Below, in pieces: positions 8,761 through 17,947 of a stretch of 42,773 bases of DNA. Below the pieces are notes generated by a model. It was not told where the DNA came from. It did no database searches and was given only the letters and a program-made list of their open reading frames with translations. Made by a program: the position numbers and the translations under genes. Position 1 is the stretch's first letter. Every line of letters begins with the position of its first letter. The DNA is from Pseudomonadales bacterium (GTDB lineage Bacteria > Pseudomonadota > Gammaproteobacteria > Pseudomonadales > Azotimanducaceae), in NCBI GenBank assembly GCA_028280225.1, contig JANQMF010000153.1, positions 1-42,773 on the forward strand. Reading direction: 5' to 3'.

Positions 8761-10521
8761 ATGTTTGCTTCCCTCTGGCGGCTCCGCCGGTTTATATGGC
8801 CTTATCGAATCCGTCTGCTGAGCGGCATCATCGCTTTTGGCGTGGCCAGATTTTTTGAAGCCATGGTGCCCTTTCTGACCGCGGTCAGCATCAATCGCAT
8901 GAGCGAAGGCAACTATCAATTGACCTGGCCCGTGGCTGGCATTGTCACCGCCGTGACCCTGCGCTATATCGTGGTCACCTACGCCCGGTACGCCGTTCGC
9001 CGGGTGGGATTAAATGTTGCTTTTGACCTGCGCCAGGCCTTGTATGCCGACCTGCAGCAACAGGGTGGCGAGTTTTTTAATCAGCACACCATCGGTGACA
9101 TGATGACCCGGGCGGTGGCGGATATTGCCCTGGTCCAACGGCTGATCTCCATGGGCACCATCCTGCTGGTCATTCTGATTTACGCCACGATATTCGGCTT
9201 TGCCTTTATGCTGTACTTTTCGCCCTTCCTGACACTCCTGTTGCTGCCCCCCATGCCCTTTGTCTTCTGGTATGCCCAATATTCATCATTAAAAATGGGC
9301 ATCGCCTCCAAGGATGTCCAAGACCGGCTTTCCGACCTGGGCGCACACGTACAGGAGAACCTTTCGGGCATCCGCACCATCCAGGCCATGGTGCAGGAGG
9401 ACAACGAAATTGCCCGGTTTTCCAAAACCAATCAGGCTTATGCCGACGCCTTCTTCAACCAGGCAAAAATTAACTCGGCCATGGCCGCATGGATGCCCAG
9501 CCTGGCCGCCATCTGCTCCCTGACCATCTTAAGCTACGGGGGTTACCAGGTCATCAACGGGACCATGCCGGTGGGTGACTTTGTGGCGTTTTTTATGTTT
9601 GTGAATATGGTGGTGCAGCCATTCAGGGTTGCCGGATTTATCGTCAACCTGTTCCAACGCGCCGCTGTCGCCAGCGACCGTCTGTTTGAAGTGATGGACC
9701 TGGAGCCGGAGATTCGTGACAAACCCACCGGTGATACGCCGGAGTTCATAGCCGGTGATATTCGTATCAAAAATCTAAGTTATTGTTACCCGGATACCTC
9801 AACAAAAGTGTTGGATGACATTACCCTGCACATCCGGCAAGGAGAAACCGTTGCCATCATGGGCCGGGTGGGTGCCGGCAAAACCACCTTGTTAAAACAA
9901 ATTGTCCGGCTCATCGACCCTCAGGACAAGCAGATCCTGATTGACGGCCATGATGTCAAAAGCTTTCCCCTGTCACAGATCAGGGCGCAAATTGCCCTGG
10001 TCCCCCAGGATCCATTCCTTTTTGCCGAACCCCTGAAAGATAACCTCACCTATGATGAGCCCAACCGGGCACTGGATGAAATCTGGGCAGCCGCCACTTC
10101 AGCCGACCTGCGCACAACCATTGAAGAATTTCCCGAGCGCCTGGAAACCCTGGTGGGCGAACGGGGTGTAACTCTTTCCGGGGGACAGAAACAAAGAGCC
10201 ACCCTGGCCCGGGGTTTGATCCGGCATGCACCGGTACTGCTACTGGATGACTGCTTTTCCGCCGTGGATACCGAAACTGAAGAACATATCCTTTCGGAGC
10301 TTAAGCGCCTGCGTACCCAGGAAACGACGCTCCTGGTTTCCCACCGGGTCAGCACCGCCCGCCATGCGGATCGAATTATTGTTTTGGACCACGGCAAAAT
10401 TATCGAGTCCGGCAGCCACGAATCTCTTCTGGCGGCCCAGGGTTATTATGCCGAGCTGGAAAGGGTACAGCGGGAAGGGAGTGAAGACGAAGCTTTGTCC
10501 ACCTCGAGGATTGACCCGTGA
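8761..10521 (+). CDS. ABC exporter half-transporter (MdlA/SmdA-type), degenerate ATPase site
   Basis: 586 residues: N-terminal six-helix transmembrane domain (about residues 15-300) and C-terminal ATPase domain. Walker A reads GRVGAGKTT (about 371), the signature LSGGQKQR (about 470) and Walker B VLLLDDCFSAVD (about 490). The usual catalytic glutamate after the Walker B aspartate is Asp here, as in MdlA/SmdA-type partners of heterodimeric exporters. Its stop overlaps the GTG start of the next gene (GTGA), so the two halves are translationally coupled and probably form one heterodimer. Substrate is unknown; E. coli MdlAB/SmdAB has been linked to drug efflux. Confidence 0.92.
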   Translation: MFASLWRLRRFIWPYRIRLLSGIIAFGVARFFEAMVPFLTAVSINRMSEGNYQLTWPVAGIVTAVTLRYIVVTYARYAVRRVGLNVAFDLRQALYADLQQQGGEFFNQHTIGDMMTRAVADIALVQRLISMGTILLVILIYATIFGFAFMLYFSPFLTLLLLPPMPFVFWYAQYSSLKMGIASKDVQDRLSDLGAHVQENLSGIRTIQAMVQEDNEIARFSKTNQAYADAFFNQAKINSAMAAWMPSLAAICSLTILSYGGYQVINGTMPVGDFVAFFMFVNMVVQPFRVAGFIVNLFQRAAVASDRLFEVMDLEPEIRDKPTGDTPEFIAGDIRIKNLSYCYPDTSTKVLDDITLHIRQGETVAIMGRVGAGKTTLLKQIVRLIDPQDKQILIDGHDVKSFPLSQIRAQIALVPQDPFLFAEPLKDNLTYDEPNRALDEIWAAATSADLRTTIEEFPERLETLVGERGVTLSGGQKQRATLARGLIRHAPVLLLDDCFSAVDTETEEHILSELKRLRTQETTLLVSHRVSTARHADRIIVLDHGKIIESGSHESLLAAQGYYAELERVQREGSEDEALSTSRIDP

Positions 10522-12416
10522 CCACAACCGGCACCAATACTCCGTCCACAGACCGTCAGGCACGCGACTACAGCATGTTCGAAGCGGATCTGTCCGGCAA
10601 CGTCCTCAACATGCACCTGTTAGGGCGCCTGTTGCACTGGCTCAAGCCTTATTCCGCTTCTTTAGTGCTCAGCAGTATTCTGGTTCTGCTGGCGTCTACC
10701 TTGCAGATTTTACTTCCTATCATTATTTCTCTGGTTGCCATAGACCACATCATTCGGGGTGAAGCAGACGCAAATACGCCGGACTTTGGACTGATTGAAC
10801 TCAACACCTGGCTTGCCGGTATGACCGGCCAGCACCCCCTGCTGATTGCCTGCCTGATGTATGGCGCAATTCAAATCACCTGGGCGTTCACCGGGCATGC
10901 CCACCGCATGACCCTGGTGGGAGCGGTGATCAGGGCCTTGCGCGATCTGCGCCGGGATCTGTTTGCACATCTGGAAACCCGGCCCTCGTCATTTTACGAC
11001 CGGGTTGCCGTGGGGCGTGTCATGACCCGGGTCACCAACGACATTGAGGCGCTGTTTGAGCTGCTGCGCGGACTGGGTACCCTGGTGGGAGAGTTTGTAC
11101 CGTTTTTTGTTGCTCTAACCGTAATGCTGGCGATTGACGCCCAATTGACCCTTATCCTGCTGCTGGCCCTGCCGTTCCTGGGCCTGGCAACTTACTACTT
11201 TCGCAGAACCACCCGCTACCTGTTCCGGCAGGTCCGTCAAACCCTGTCTACCCTCAACCAGAACATGCAAGAGAATCTGGCCGGTTTACAGGTTGTCCAG
11301 ATTTCGGATCGACAGGATTACAACTTAGAACGCTATACCCGGGTCAACGAGGAAAATAGAGATTTTGAACTGCGTTCCGCCCGGGTGGAGACCCTGTACG
11401 GAGCCTTTAATGACAGCCTTGCCCACACGGCCATTGGCGTAATTTTGTGGTACGGCGCCAGCCACGTCAGTACTCTGACCATGACCCTGGGGGAGGTGGT
11501 CCTGTTTACCCAATTTATCGGTATGTTATTTCATCCGGTGGTGGTCCTGGGTGAACAGACCAATATTCTGTTTCGTGCCATGGCTTCCGGGGAGCGTATA
11601 TTCCAGGCCATTGATTGGGATGAGAAAATTCACGAACCGGCAAATCCCACCCCTTTGCCGGCCCGTTTGCGGGGGGAAGTACGTTTTAACCGGGTCAATT
11701 TTTCCTATGACCTGAACATACCCATTCTGCAAGACGTTTCATTTACCATTCAACCCGGCGAAAAACTGGCCATTGTTGGCCCAACCGGATCCGGCAAAAG
11801 TACGCTGATCAGATTACTGGGGCGGTTTTACGACTTTGCCGACAATCAAATTTTCCTGGATGGTATTGACCTCAACCACATTCACAGCCATGACCTGCGG
11901 CGAAGAGTGGGGGTTGTGCTGCAAGACTTCCACATCTTTTCCGGCAGCATTTACGAGAATATTGCGCTGGGCAACCCCGACATTACACCCCAGGTGGCTG
12001 AAATTGCCGCAAAAACCGTTAACGCCCACCCGTTTATCGCCAATCTCCCCAGAGGTTACAACACCCCGCTTACCGAACGGGGACAAAATTTGAGCCAGGG
12101 CCAGCGTCAATTGCTGGCCTTTGCCCGGGTCCTGGCGGCAGACCCGGAAATACTGGTCCTGGATGAAGCAACCGCCAATATCGACACCGAAACAGAGTTA
12201 CTGATTCAGGACGCCCTGCGCCGGCTTACCGCGGGGCGGACCTCAATCTTAATTGCCCATCGCTTACAGACGATTCAGGAAGCGGATCGGGTGCTGGTCT
12301 TAAACCAGGGCCGGGTTGAAGAACTGGGTACCCACAGCGAGCTGTTAGCCAACAATGGGCTGTATGCCACCCTGCACAGTTTACAGTTTCAAGACCAGGC
12401 CCAATCACCCTCCTAA
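10518..12416 (+). CDS. ABC exporter half-transporter (MdlB/SmdB-type), canonical ATPase site
   Basis: 632 residues beginning with GTG that overlaps the preceding stop. A cytoplasmic N-terminal extension of about 40 residues precedes the transmembrane domain, followed by a C-terminal ATPase. Walker A is GPTGSGKST, the signature motif is LSQGQRQL and Walker B is ILVLDEATANID, with the catalytic glutamate intact. Together with the preceding gene this gives an asymmetric pair with one full and one degenerate ATP site, as known for many type IV (exporter) heterodimers. It probably moves a hydrophobic compound or drug across the inner membrane; the substrate is not predictable. lipA follows after 71 bases. 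Confidence 0.92.
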   Translation: MTTTGTNTPSTDRQARDYSMFEADLSGNVLNMHLLGRLLHWLKPYSASLVLSSILVLLASTLQILLPIIISLVAIDHIIRGEADANTPDFGLIELNTWLAGMTGQHPLLIACLMYGAIQITWAFTGHAHRMTLVGAVIRALRDLRRDLFAHLETRPSSFYDRVAVGRVMTRVTNDIEALFELLRGLGTLVGEFVPFFVALTVMLAIDAQLTLILLLALPFLGLATYYFRRTTRYLFRQVRQTLSTLNQNMQENLAGLQVVQISDRQDYNLERYTRVNEENRDFELRSARVETLYGAFNDSLAHTAIGVILWYGASHVSTLTMTLGEVVLFTQFIGMLFHPVVVLGEQTNILFRAMASGERIFQAIDWDEKIHEPANPTPLPARLRGEVRFNRVNFSYDLNIPILQDVSFTIQPGEKLAIVGPTGSGKSTLIRLLGRFYDFADNQIFLDGIDLNHIHSHDLRRRVGVVLQDFHIFSGSIYENIALGNPDITPQVAEIAAKTVNAHPFIANLPRGYNTPLTERGQNLSQGQRQLLAFARVLAADPEILVLDEATANIDTETELLIQDALRRLTAGRTSILIAHRLQTIQEADRVLVLNQGRVEELGTHSELLANNGLYATLHSLQFQDQAQSPS

Positions 12417-12487
12417 GCGCATGGCGTTAACTGACGAAGCCTTACCCCGGGATGGCCGAGTCCGGCGCCATGCACTAAACTTAGCGG

Positions 12488-13504
12488 ATGGCTAATCGAA
12501 CCTCCGGCACCGAGCAACCGCAACTCGCCAGCGGAGAAAAATTTACCACCACACACGGTGTGGTCGCGATAAAGGACGGCGTTAAATCCAAGGCGGGTGC
12601 CGACCGGGAAATCAAGCGCAAACCCCCCTGGCTGCGGGTCAAACTGCAACGCTCGGAAAAATACACCCGGGTCCAGCAAACCGTGGCGAAACATCAGCTG
12701 GCCACGGTGTGCGAAGAATCCCACTGCCCGAATATGGGTGAATGTTGGAGCCACGGCACCGCAACCATCATGCTGATGGGGTCAATCTGCACCCGGGCCT
12801 GTAAATTCTGTGCTGTGGATACGGGCAATCCCAGGGGTTGGCTGGATCCCGCAGAACCGGCAAATGCGGCCCGGTCTGTGCAGTTGATGAATTTGCGTTA
12901 CGTGGTGCTAACCTCCGTTGACCGGGACGACTTGCCGGATGGCGGCGCACAGCACTATGCCGATTGCATAAATGCCATTGCCCGGGTCAACTCCAGCACT
13001 GCGGTAGAGGCGTTGACGCCGGATTTCAGGGGTAGCCAGGACGCTGTCGCCACCGTGGTGAATTCACGGTTATCGGTGTTTGCCCAGAATATAGAGACCG
13101 TGGAAAGATTGACCCACCCGGTGCGGGACAACCGCGCAGGATACCGGCAAACCCTGGATGTGTTGCGTTATGCCAAGCAGCTGCGCCCGGAGCTTCACAC
13201 CAAGTCCAGCATCATGGTTGGCCTGGGCGAGACGGACGACGAGGTCATCGCCACCCTGCGGGACCTGCGTGAGCATCAGGTGGATATTGTCACCCTTGGC
13301 CAATACCTTCGACCCACACCCAACCACCATCCCCTGGAGCGCTGGGTGCCGCCGCAACAATTTGACGTCTATCGCCAACAAGGTCTGGCCATGGGGTTTA
13401 CCGAGGTGGCGTCGGGACCGTTAGTGCGCTCAAGTTACCGGGCAGATCGCATCCTGGACCAGAATAATCTTGGTCTGAACATTATTCCCGCCAAAAATAT
13501 ATAA
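12488..13504 (+). CDS. lipA: Lipoyl synthase
   Basis: Radical-SAM enzyme that inserts two sulfur atoms into the octanoyl group on the E2 and H lipoyl domains. 338 residues against 321 in E. coli, with a longer N-terminus. The auxiliary iron-sulfur cluster cysteines are Cys75, Cys80 and Cys86 ([12 protein letters not shown]) and the radical-SAM cluster cysteines are Cys101, Cys105 and Cys108 (CTRACKFC). The conserved SSYRAD segment near the C-terminus contains the serine ligand of the auxiliary cluster. lipB, often next to lipA in Gammaproteobacteria, is not visible here. The ribosome-binding site is weak. Confidence 0.96.
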   Translation: MANRTSGTEQPQLASGEKFTTTHGVVAIKDGVKSKAGADREIKRKPPWLRVKLQRSEKYTRVQQTVAKHQLATVCEESHCPNMGECWSHGTATIMLMGSICTRACKFCAVDTGNPRGWLDPAEPANAARSVQLMNLRYVVLTSVDRDDLPDGGAQHYADCINAIARVNSSTAVEALTPDFRGSQDAVATVVNSRLSVFAQNIETVERLTHPVRDNRAGYRQTLDVLRYAKQLRPELHTKSSIMVGLGETDDEVIATLRDLREHQVDIVTLGQYLRPTPNHHPLERWVPPQQFDVYRQQGLAMGFTEVASGPLVRSSYRADRILDQNNLGLNIIPAKNI

Positions 13505-13627
13505 CTAATTCAATATCTTGTGATGTTATTCTGGAAATTACCTCACATCTTTTGGGTGTGAATTTCATCACCGCGTAATCAACCGTGCCCAGGTATTCTT
13601 GACCTTTTGCCCCTCAAGGATCAGCCC

Positions 13628-14125
13628 ATGCACAGCGACGTGATCGACGAGCAAGGACCCGCAAAGTCACGACGTCAGCTCAAGAACTTCTTTGGATCCA
13701 GCCGCTACCAGCTACGCTACATCAATTGGACCGTGTCCGGAGCCTTTGTGATCATGGTCACAACCGTGGGGCTGATCCACTATCGGCTCAAGCAAGTTGA
13801 TGGACTGCTCAATAGCGCAGGGGTGGTGGACGCCGCCAATCCCGGCTTGGGCAGCCACGTACCCATTTACGATGCCTTTGTCGACATCACCAGCCTGGCC
13901 CTGGGCGGCTTTGTGCTGTTTGTCCTGTTTGCCTGTTGGGTAGCATTGATTATGAATAAGCGGGTTGCCGGACCCACCGTGGCCCTGGTGGCCTATATCG
14001 AACAGATGCGCAACGGCAACTACGACTACGAACGCGCCCTGCGTAAGAACGATGAACTGAAACCTATCCACGAGGCACTGCAAGATTTGAACAGTGCCCT
14101 CAAACGGCGTTACGACGGTGCATAA
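13628..14125 (+). CDS. Orphan HAMP-domain membrane protein
   Basis: 165 residues from the ATG at 13628, which has AAGGA 8 bases upstream; a TTG at 13607 is less likely. Two hydrophobic segments (about residues 33-52 and 85-107) flank a short periplasmic loop of roughly 35 residues. The cytoplasmic tail (GPTVALVAYIEQMRNGNYDY and following) resembles a HAMP linker of chemoreceptors and histidine kinases, but the protein ends after it, with no kinase, methyl-accepting or cyclase output domain. It might be a stand-alone membrane regulator. It overlaps the next gene. Confidence 0.72.
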   Translation: MHSDVIDEQGPAKSRRQLKNFFGSSRYQLRYINWTVSGAFVIMVTTVGLIHYRLKQVDGLLNSAGVVDAANPGLGSHVPIYDAFVDITSLALGGFVLFVLFACWVALIMNKRVAGPTVALVAYIEQMRNGNYDYERALRKNDELKPIHEALQDLNSALKRRYDGA

Positions 14126-14552
14126 CAGCAGCCTGTTGATCACCGGCCTGCTCCTGACCGCCGCTCTGGCCGGGGTTTGCGGATATCAGGTCGAAAACCG
14201 GCTGAAGATGGTGGCCACACAATTCAACTTTGTCGAATCGGTACAAATGGCCCGGGACCATATGAACGCAGCAACGCTGAAGGCGGAATCCGGTTTACCC
14301 GGCAGCAGCGGCGCGTGGATTGCCCTGTTTAATCAGAAAGTCCCGTTTGCCCCGGAGGGTGGACCCGCCTTTATCGTTAACAAGCAAGGCAACCCCAAAA
14401 CCGGTGCCATTGGCATCAGCGCCACGGACTTTGGGCAAGAGTTGCGCATTACCCGGCCGTCTTACGCCATCCTGACCGAACAAACCGCGGTGGTCCGCAC
14501 TTCAGGCAAAATACTACTGGTCGCGGAGACCAAGCCACAAAAGCAAATCTAA
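14118..14552 (+). CDS. Hypothetical membrane-anchored protein
   Basis: About 144 residues from a GTG at 14118, which overlaps the HAMP gene by 8 bases; a GTG at 14094 is also open. A hydrophobic N-terminal segment (about residues 4-22) is followed by a region ending in lysines and a mostly soluble domain with GPAFIVNKQGNPKTGAIGIS and ITRPSY segments. No known family was recognised. The prepilin-peptidase motif (G-F-T-L-x-E) is absent, so a pilin assignment is not supported. Translational overlap suggests the product works with the HAMP protein. Confidence 0.58.
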   Translation: MHNSSLLITGLLLTAALAGVCGYQVENRLKMVATQFNFVESVQMARDHMNAATLKAESGLPGSSGAWIALFNQKVPFAPEGGPAFIVNKQGNPKTGAIGISATDFGQELRITRPSYAILTEQTAVVRTSGKILLVAETKPQKQI

Positions 14553-14654
14553 GTCTGTTGACCAGCCGGCAATCTGTTTTCACCAAACCACCGGCGTCGA
14601 CGCCATCCGCTACAATCCGTAAACTCCGGCAATTAACGGAAATTAGGCATCAAC

Positions 14655-16085
14655 TTGGTTGAACATCCTGCACTATCAGACCTCTGCTTTACGCCACAAA
14701 CGCGCGGGGAAAACGGCGAACCCGGGAAAAGTGAGCAAGGCACCACCCCCATCCACCTGATCAGTCAAGCTGAACTACAAGATGGGTTGCATGATTTGGG
14801 TCAGGACCAGCAGACCTGGTTAAAAAGACAGTCCTTTTCTGCCACACCGGGGCAGTGGGCGTGGCTGGACGGAGGGCTGAACGGCCGCTCAGCACCCAGT
14901 ATTGTGGTCGGTACGGACCATCAGGAGAACTTTCTTACCCTGGGTAGTCTGGCCCATAATCTGCCGGAAGGTGATTACCACCTGGAAAGCCATGTCACCG
15001 ACCTGCAACTGCTGGGTTGGGCCCTGGGCGCCTACCGCTTTAACCGCTACAAGGCCGCCAGCCGCCTGCCCGCACGGCTGGTTATTCCCGATGTTAACCA
15101 ACAGTCCACAATCCGCCATATGGCTGATGCGGTCGCGCTGAGCCGGGATCTTATCAATACTCCGGCCGCGGACATGACACCGGATCATCTGGCGGCGGAA
15201 GCTCAAGCCCTGGCTGAAGAATTTGACGCCCAATGTCACATTACCCGCGCAGAGGCGCTGCTGGACATAGACTGTGGCGCCATACACGCGGTTGGACGTG
15301 CAGCCACCACCCCACCCTGCTTGATCGACTTAACCTGGGGAGATCCGGCTCACCCCGAGATTGTTCTGGTGGGTAAGGGCATCACCTTCGACAGCGGCGG
15401 CTTGAATTTGAAACCGGCGTCGGGTATCCGTTGGATGAAAAAGGATATGGGTGGCGCAGCCATTGCCCTTGGCCTGGCCGGTCTGGTGATGTCCGAAGCA
15501 TTACCGGTCCATCTGCGGCTGTTGATCCCCGCTGCTGAAAATGCCATTGCCGGAAACGCCTTCAGGCCGGGAGATGTTCTGCATACCCACAAAGGTTTAA
15601 CCGTCGAAATAGACAACACTGACGCGGAGGGGCGCCTGGTGTTGTGTGATGCCTTGTCCATCGCCTGTGAACGGCAACCCGCTGCCCTGTTTGACTTTGC
15701 CACCCTTACCGGCTCCGCGCGATCTGCGGTAGGGACCGAGCTGGCTGCCATGTTCTGCAACAACGACACCATGGCCCAGGCCCTTTACGAACACGGCCAG
15801 AGTCAGGCGGATCCGGTGTGGCGGATGCCATTACACCCGGGATACGAATACATGATCGATAGTAATGTTGCCGATATGGTGAATTCCGCCGCTTCACCCT
15901 ACGCCGGCAGCATTACCGCGGCACTGTTCCTGCAGCGTTTTGTCAAAGACACTCAGTGGGCACATTTTGATTTGATGGCCTTCAACAACCGCGCGCGGCC
16001 GGGTCATCCCGAAGGTGGCGAAGCCATGGCGCTGCGCACCGTATTTGCCTACCTGGCCAAAAGGTTTCCGCAATGCATAACCTAA
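14655..16085 (+). CDS. Leucyl aminopeptidase family protein (M17)
   Basis: 476 residues from a TTG, with a TTAGG ribosome-like stretch upstream. The M17 C-terminal catalytic domain is clear: GKGITFDSGGLNLKP (about residues 240-254), containing the metal-binding lysine and aspartate, and NTDAEGRL (about 321), the hallmark M17 metal-binding motif. The N-terminal domain is poorly conserved, as in PepA relatives, and the protein is closer to PepB-like or M17 family members than to a fixed type. It releases N-terminal residues from peptides in the cytoplasm. The 3' end overlaps the start of hisI by 13 bases. Confidence 0.92.
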   Translation: MVEHPALSDLCFTPQTRGENGEPGKSEQGTTPIHLISQAELQDGLHDLGQDQQTWLKRQSFSATPGQWAWLDGGLNGRSAPSIVVGTDHQENFLTLGSLAHNLPEGDYHLESHVTDLQLLGWALGAYRFNRYKAASRLPARLVIPDVNQQSTIRHMADAVALSRDLINTPAADMTPDHLAAEAQALAEEFDAQCHITRAEALLDIDCGAIHAVGRAATTPPCLIDLTWGDPAHPEIVLVGKGITFDSGGLNLKPASGIRWMKKDMGGAAIALGLAGLVMSEALPVHLRLLIPAAENAIAGNAFRPGDVLHTHKGLTVEIDNTDAEGRLVLCDALSIACERQPAALFDFATLTGSARSAVGTELAAMFCNNDTMAQALYEHGQSQADPVWRMPLHPGYEYMIDSNVADMVNSAASPYAGSITAALFLQRFVKDTQWAHFDLMAFNNRARPGHPEGGEAMALRTVFAYLAKRFPQCIT

Positions 16086-16486
16086 AAGATCTGGAGAGCA
16101 AAGCCTCAGGCACCCGTATCCCCCTGAACCAGGTGCTGGATCAACTGCCCTACAACGAACAGGGGCTGATCCCAGCGGTGGCCCAGGATGCGGATTCAAA
16201 AGAGGTTTTGATGCTGGCCTGGATGAACCGCGAAGCCATCGAAGCCACCCTGAAAAACGGTTATGCCACTTACTATTCACGCAGCCGCCAGGCCTTCTGG
16301 CGCAAGGGGGAAACCTCCGGTCATCTACAAAAGCTTGTGGCCATGCATATCGACTGTGATGGAGACGCCATTCTCTTAACCGTTGAACAAAGCGGGCCCG
16401 CTTGTCATACCAACCGGCCCAACTGTTTTTACCTCAAGGTTGATGGTGAGCAGGTTGAGATCATCAGCGAGCCTGAAACAGGCTGA
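16073..16486 (+). CDS. hisI: Phosphoribosyl-AMP cyclohydrolase
   Basis: 137 residues, a single-domain HisI without fused HisE. It hydrolyses phosphoribosyl-AMP in the third step of histidine synthesis. Conserved motifs are GLIPAVAQDADSKEVLMLAWMN (about residues 31-52), SRSRQAFWRKGETSGHLQ (zinc/active site) and DCDGDAILLTVEQSGPACHT with the conserved cysteines. Its ATG lies inside the end of the aminopeptidase gene. Other his genes are not in the window, so the pathway genes are dispersed. Confidence 0.95.
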   Translation: MHNLKDLESKASGTRIPLNQVLDQLPYNEQGLIPAVAQDADSKEVLMLAWMNREAIEATLKNGYATYYSRSRQAFWRKGETSGHLQKLVAMHIDCDGDAILLTVEQSGPACHTNRPNCFYLKVDGEQVEIISEPETG

Positions 16487-16495
16487 TTCTCTTTT
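16470..16495 (+). terminator. Possible hairpin terminator at the end of hisI
   Basis: AGCCTG (16470-16475) and CAGGCT (16479-16484) form a perfect 6-base stem with a 3-base AAA loop, overlapping the stop codon, followed by GATTCTCTTTT. The T-rich tail is poor, so termination may be partial. cysS starts 50 bases later. Confidence 0.35.
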
Positions 16496-16545
16496 AGAGC
16501 TGACCTATACTTGCGCGCTTTCAAGCCAGTGGCGCCACCAACAGC

Positions 16546-17946
16546 ATGCCCGAAATCTACTTCCACAATACTCTGAGCGGAAAAAAAGAACGTTTTGTAC
16601 CGATTAATCCGGACCGGATTACCGTCTATGTGTGTGGACCCACGGTCTATAACTATGTACATATCGGCAATGGCAGACCCGCCGTGGTATTTGATGTGCT
16701 GGTTAAGTTACTGCGTGCCACCTACCCTCAGGTGGTCTATGCGGCCAATGTCACCGACATTGATGACAAAATTAACGCTGCCGCCCTGGCCAACGGTGAA
16801 CCTATCCAAGCACTGGCTGACCGGTACACCAAGGCTTATCAACAAGATATGCAGACGCTGGGTGTAACCGTGCCGGATGTGGTCCCCCGGGCCACCCACC
16901 ATATCGCTGAAATCATTACCATGATTGGTGAACTGATCGAACAGGAACACGCGTATGCAAATGAGGGGCATGTGCTGTTCCACGTACCCTCGGACCCGGA
17001 CTACGGCAGTTTGTCCAAACGCAGCCTTGAGGACATGATTGACGGAGCCCGGGTGGAAGTTGCCCCCTATAAGAAGGACGCCAAGGACTTTGTGCTGTGG
17101 AAACCTTCCAGCGAAGAACAGCCGGGTTGGGACAGTCCCTGGGGATTTGGAAGGCCCGGCTGGCACATTGAGTGTTCAGCGATGATCCGCAAACACCTGG
17201 GCACTACCATTGACATTCACGGTGGCGGCTCCGACCTGACCTTCCCGCACCACGAGAACGAAGCTGCCCAGAGCCGTTGTGCCAATCAGTCCAAAGAATA
17301 CGTCAGATACTGGCTGCACAACGGCATGCTCACCATGGGGGCGGAAAAAATGTCCAAATCCGTGGGAAACGTAAAAACCATCCACGAACTCGCAGAAACC
17401 TATTCCGGAGAAATCCTGCGCTATGCCTTGCTGTCCGGTCAGTACCGCTCCCAGCTCGCCTGGTCCGAGGAACTTCTGGACCAGGCCAGCGCCAGTCTGG
17501 ATAGCCTGTATCAGGTCTTGCGGGATGTCCCCGGCCACAGAGACGCGCCGGTGAACTATGCTGAGCTTCCCGTGGAGGCTTTCCCGGCTAACTTTATTGC
17601 CGCACTCTGTGACGACCTAAACACCCCCCAGGCCCTGGCCGCCATCCACGAACTGGCCGCTGAACTACGCCGGGCTGCCGGGACGGACGATGCCGGTACT
17701 GCCAGGAACAATCTGCTGATGTGCGGCTGGATGTTGGGGATTCTGGATAAAAATCCGGAACATTATTTTCAGGGTGAAGGTTCTGCCTTCATGGACAATG
17801 CACAAATCGAAGCCCTGATCGAAGCGCGTAATCAGGCACGTTCGGCCAGGGATTTCCAGCGTGCGGACGATATCCGCAATGAACTGATACAGGCAGGTAT
17901 TGAATTGGAAGATCTGCGCGAAGGAACACGCTGGCGGCGGCGGTGA
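16546..17946 (+). CDS. cysS: Cysteinyl-tRNA synthetase
   Basis: 466 residues, close to 461 in E. coli. It charges tRNA-Cys. The class I signatures are present: HIGN (residues 39-42) in [11 protein letters not shown] and KMSKS (about 268). Zinc-binding residues include Cys30 in YVCGP and the WHIECSAM and [13 protein letters not shown] segments. The C-terminal region ends with the usual helical [21 protein letters not shown]. The stop is followed within 2 bases by the flavoprotein-like gene, with no clear terminator. Confidence 0.96.
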   Translation: MPEIYFHNTLSGKKERFVPINPDRITVYVCGPTVYNYVHIGNGRPAVVFDVLVKLLRATYPQVVYAANVTDIDDKINAAALANGEPIQALADRYTKAYQQDMQTLGVTVPDVVPRATHHIAEIITMIGELIEQEHAYANEGHVLFHVPSDPDYGSLSKRSLEDMIDGARVEVAPYKKDAKDFVLWKPSSEEQPGWDSPWGFGRPGWHIECSAMIRKHLGTTIDIHGGGSDLTFPHHENEAAQSRCANQSKEYVRYWLHNGMLTMGAEKMSKSVGNVKTIHELAETYSGEILRYALLSGQYRSQLAWSEELLDQASASLDSLYQVLRDVPGHRDAPVNYAELPVEAFPANFIAALCDDLNTPQALAAIHELAAELRRAAGTDDAGTARNNLLMCGWMLGILDKNPEHYFQGEGSAFMDNAQIEALIEARNQARSARDFQRADDIRNELIQAGIELEDLREGTRWRRR

Positions 17947-17947
17947 T

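Noticed and set aside
14118-14552. Type IV pilin-like assignment for the anchored protein
   Set aside because: The hydrophobic N-terminus is suggestive but the prepilin peptidase cleavage motif is absent.
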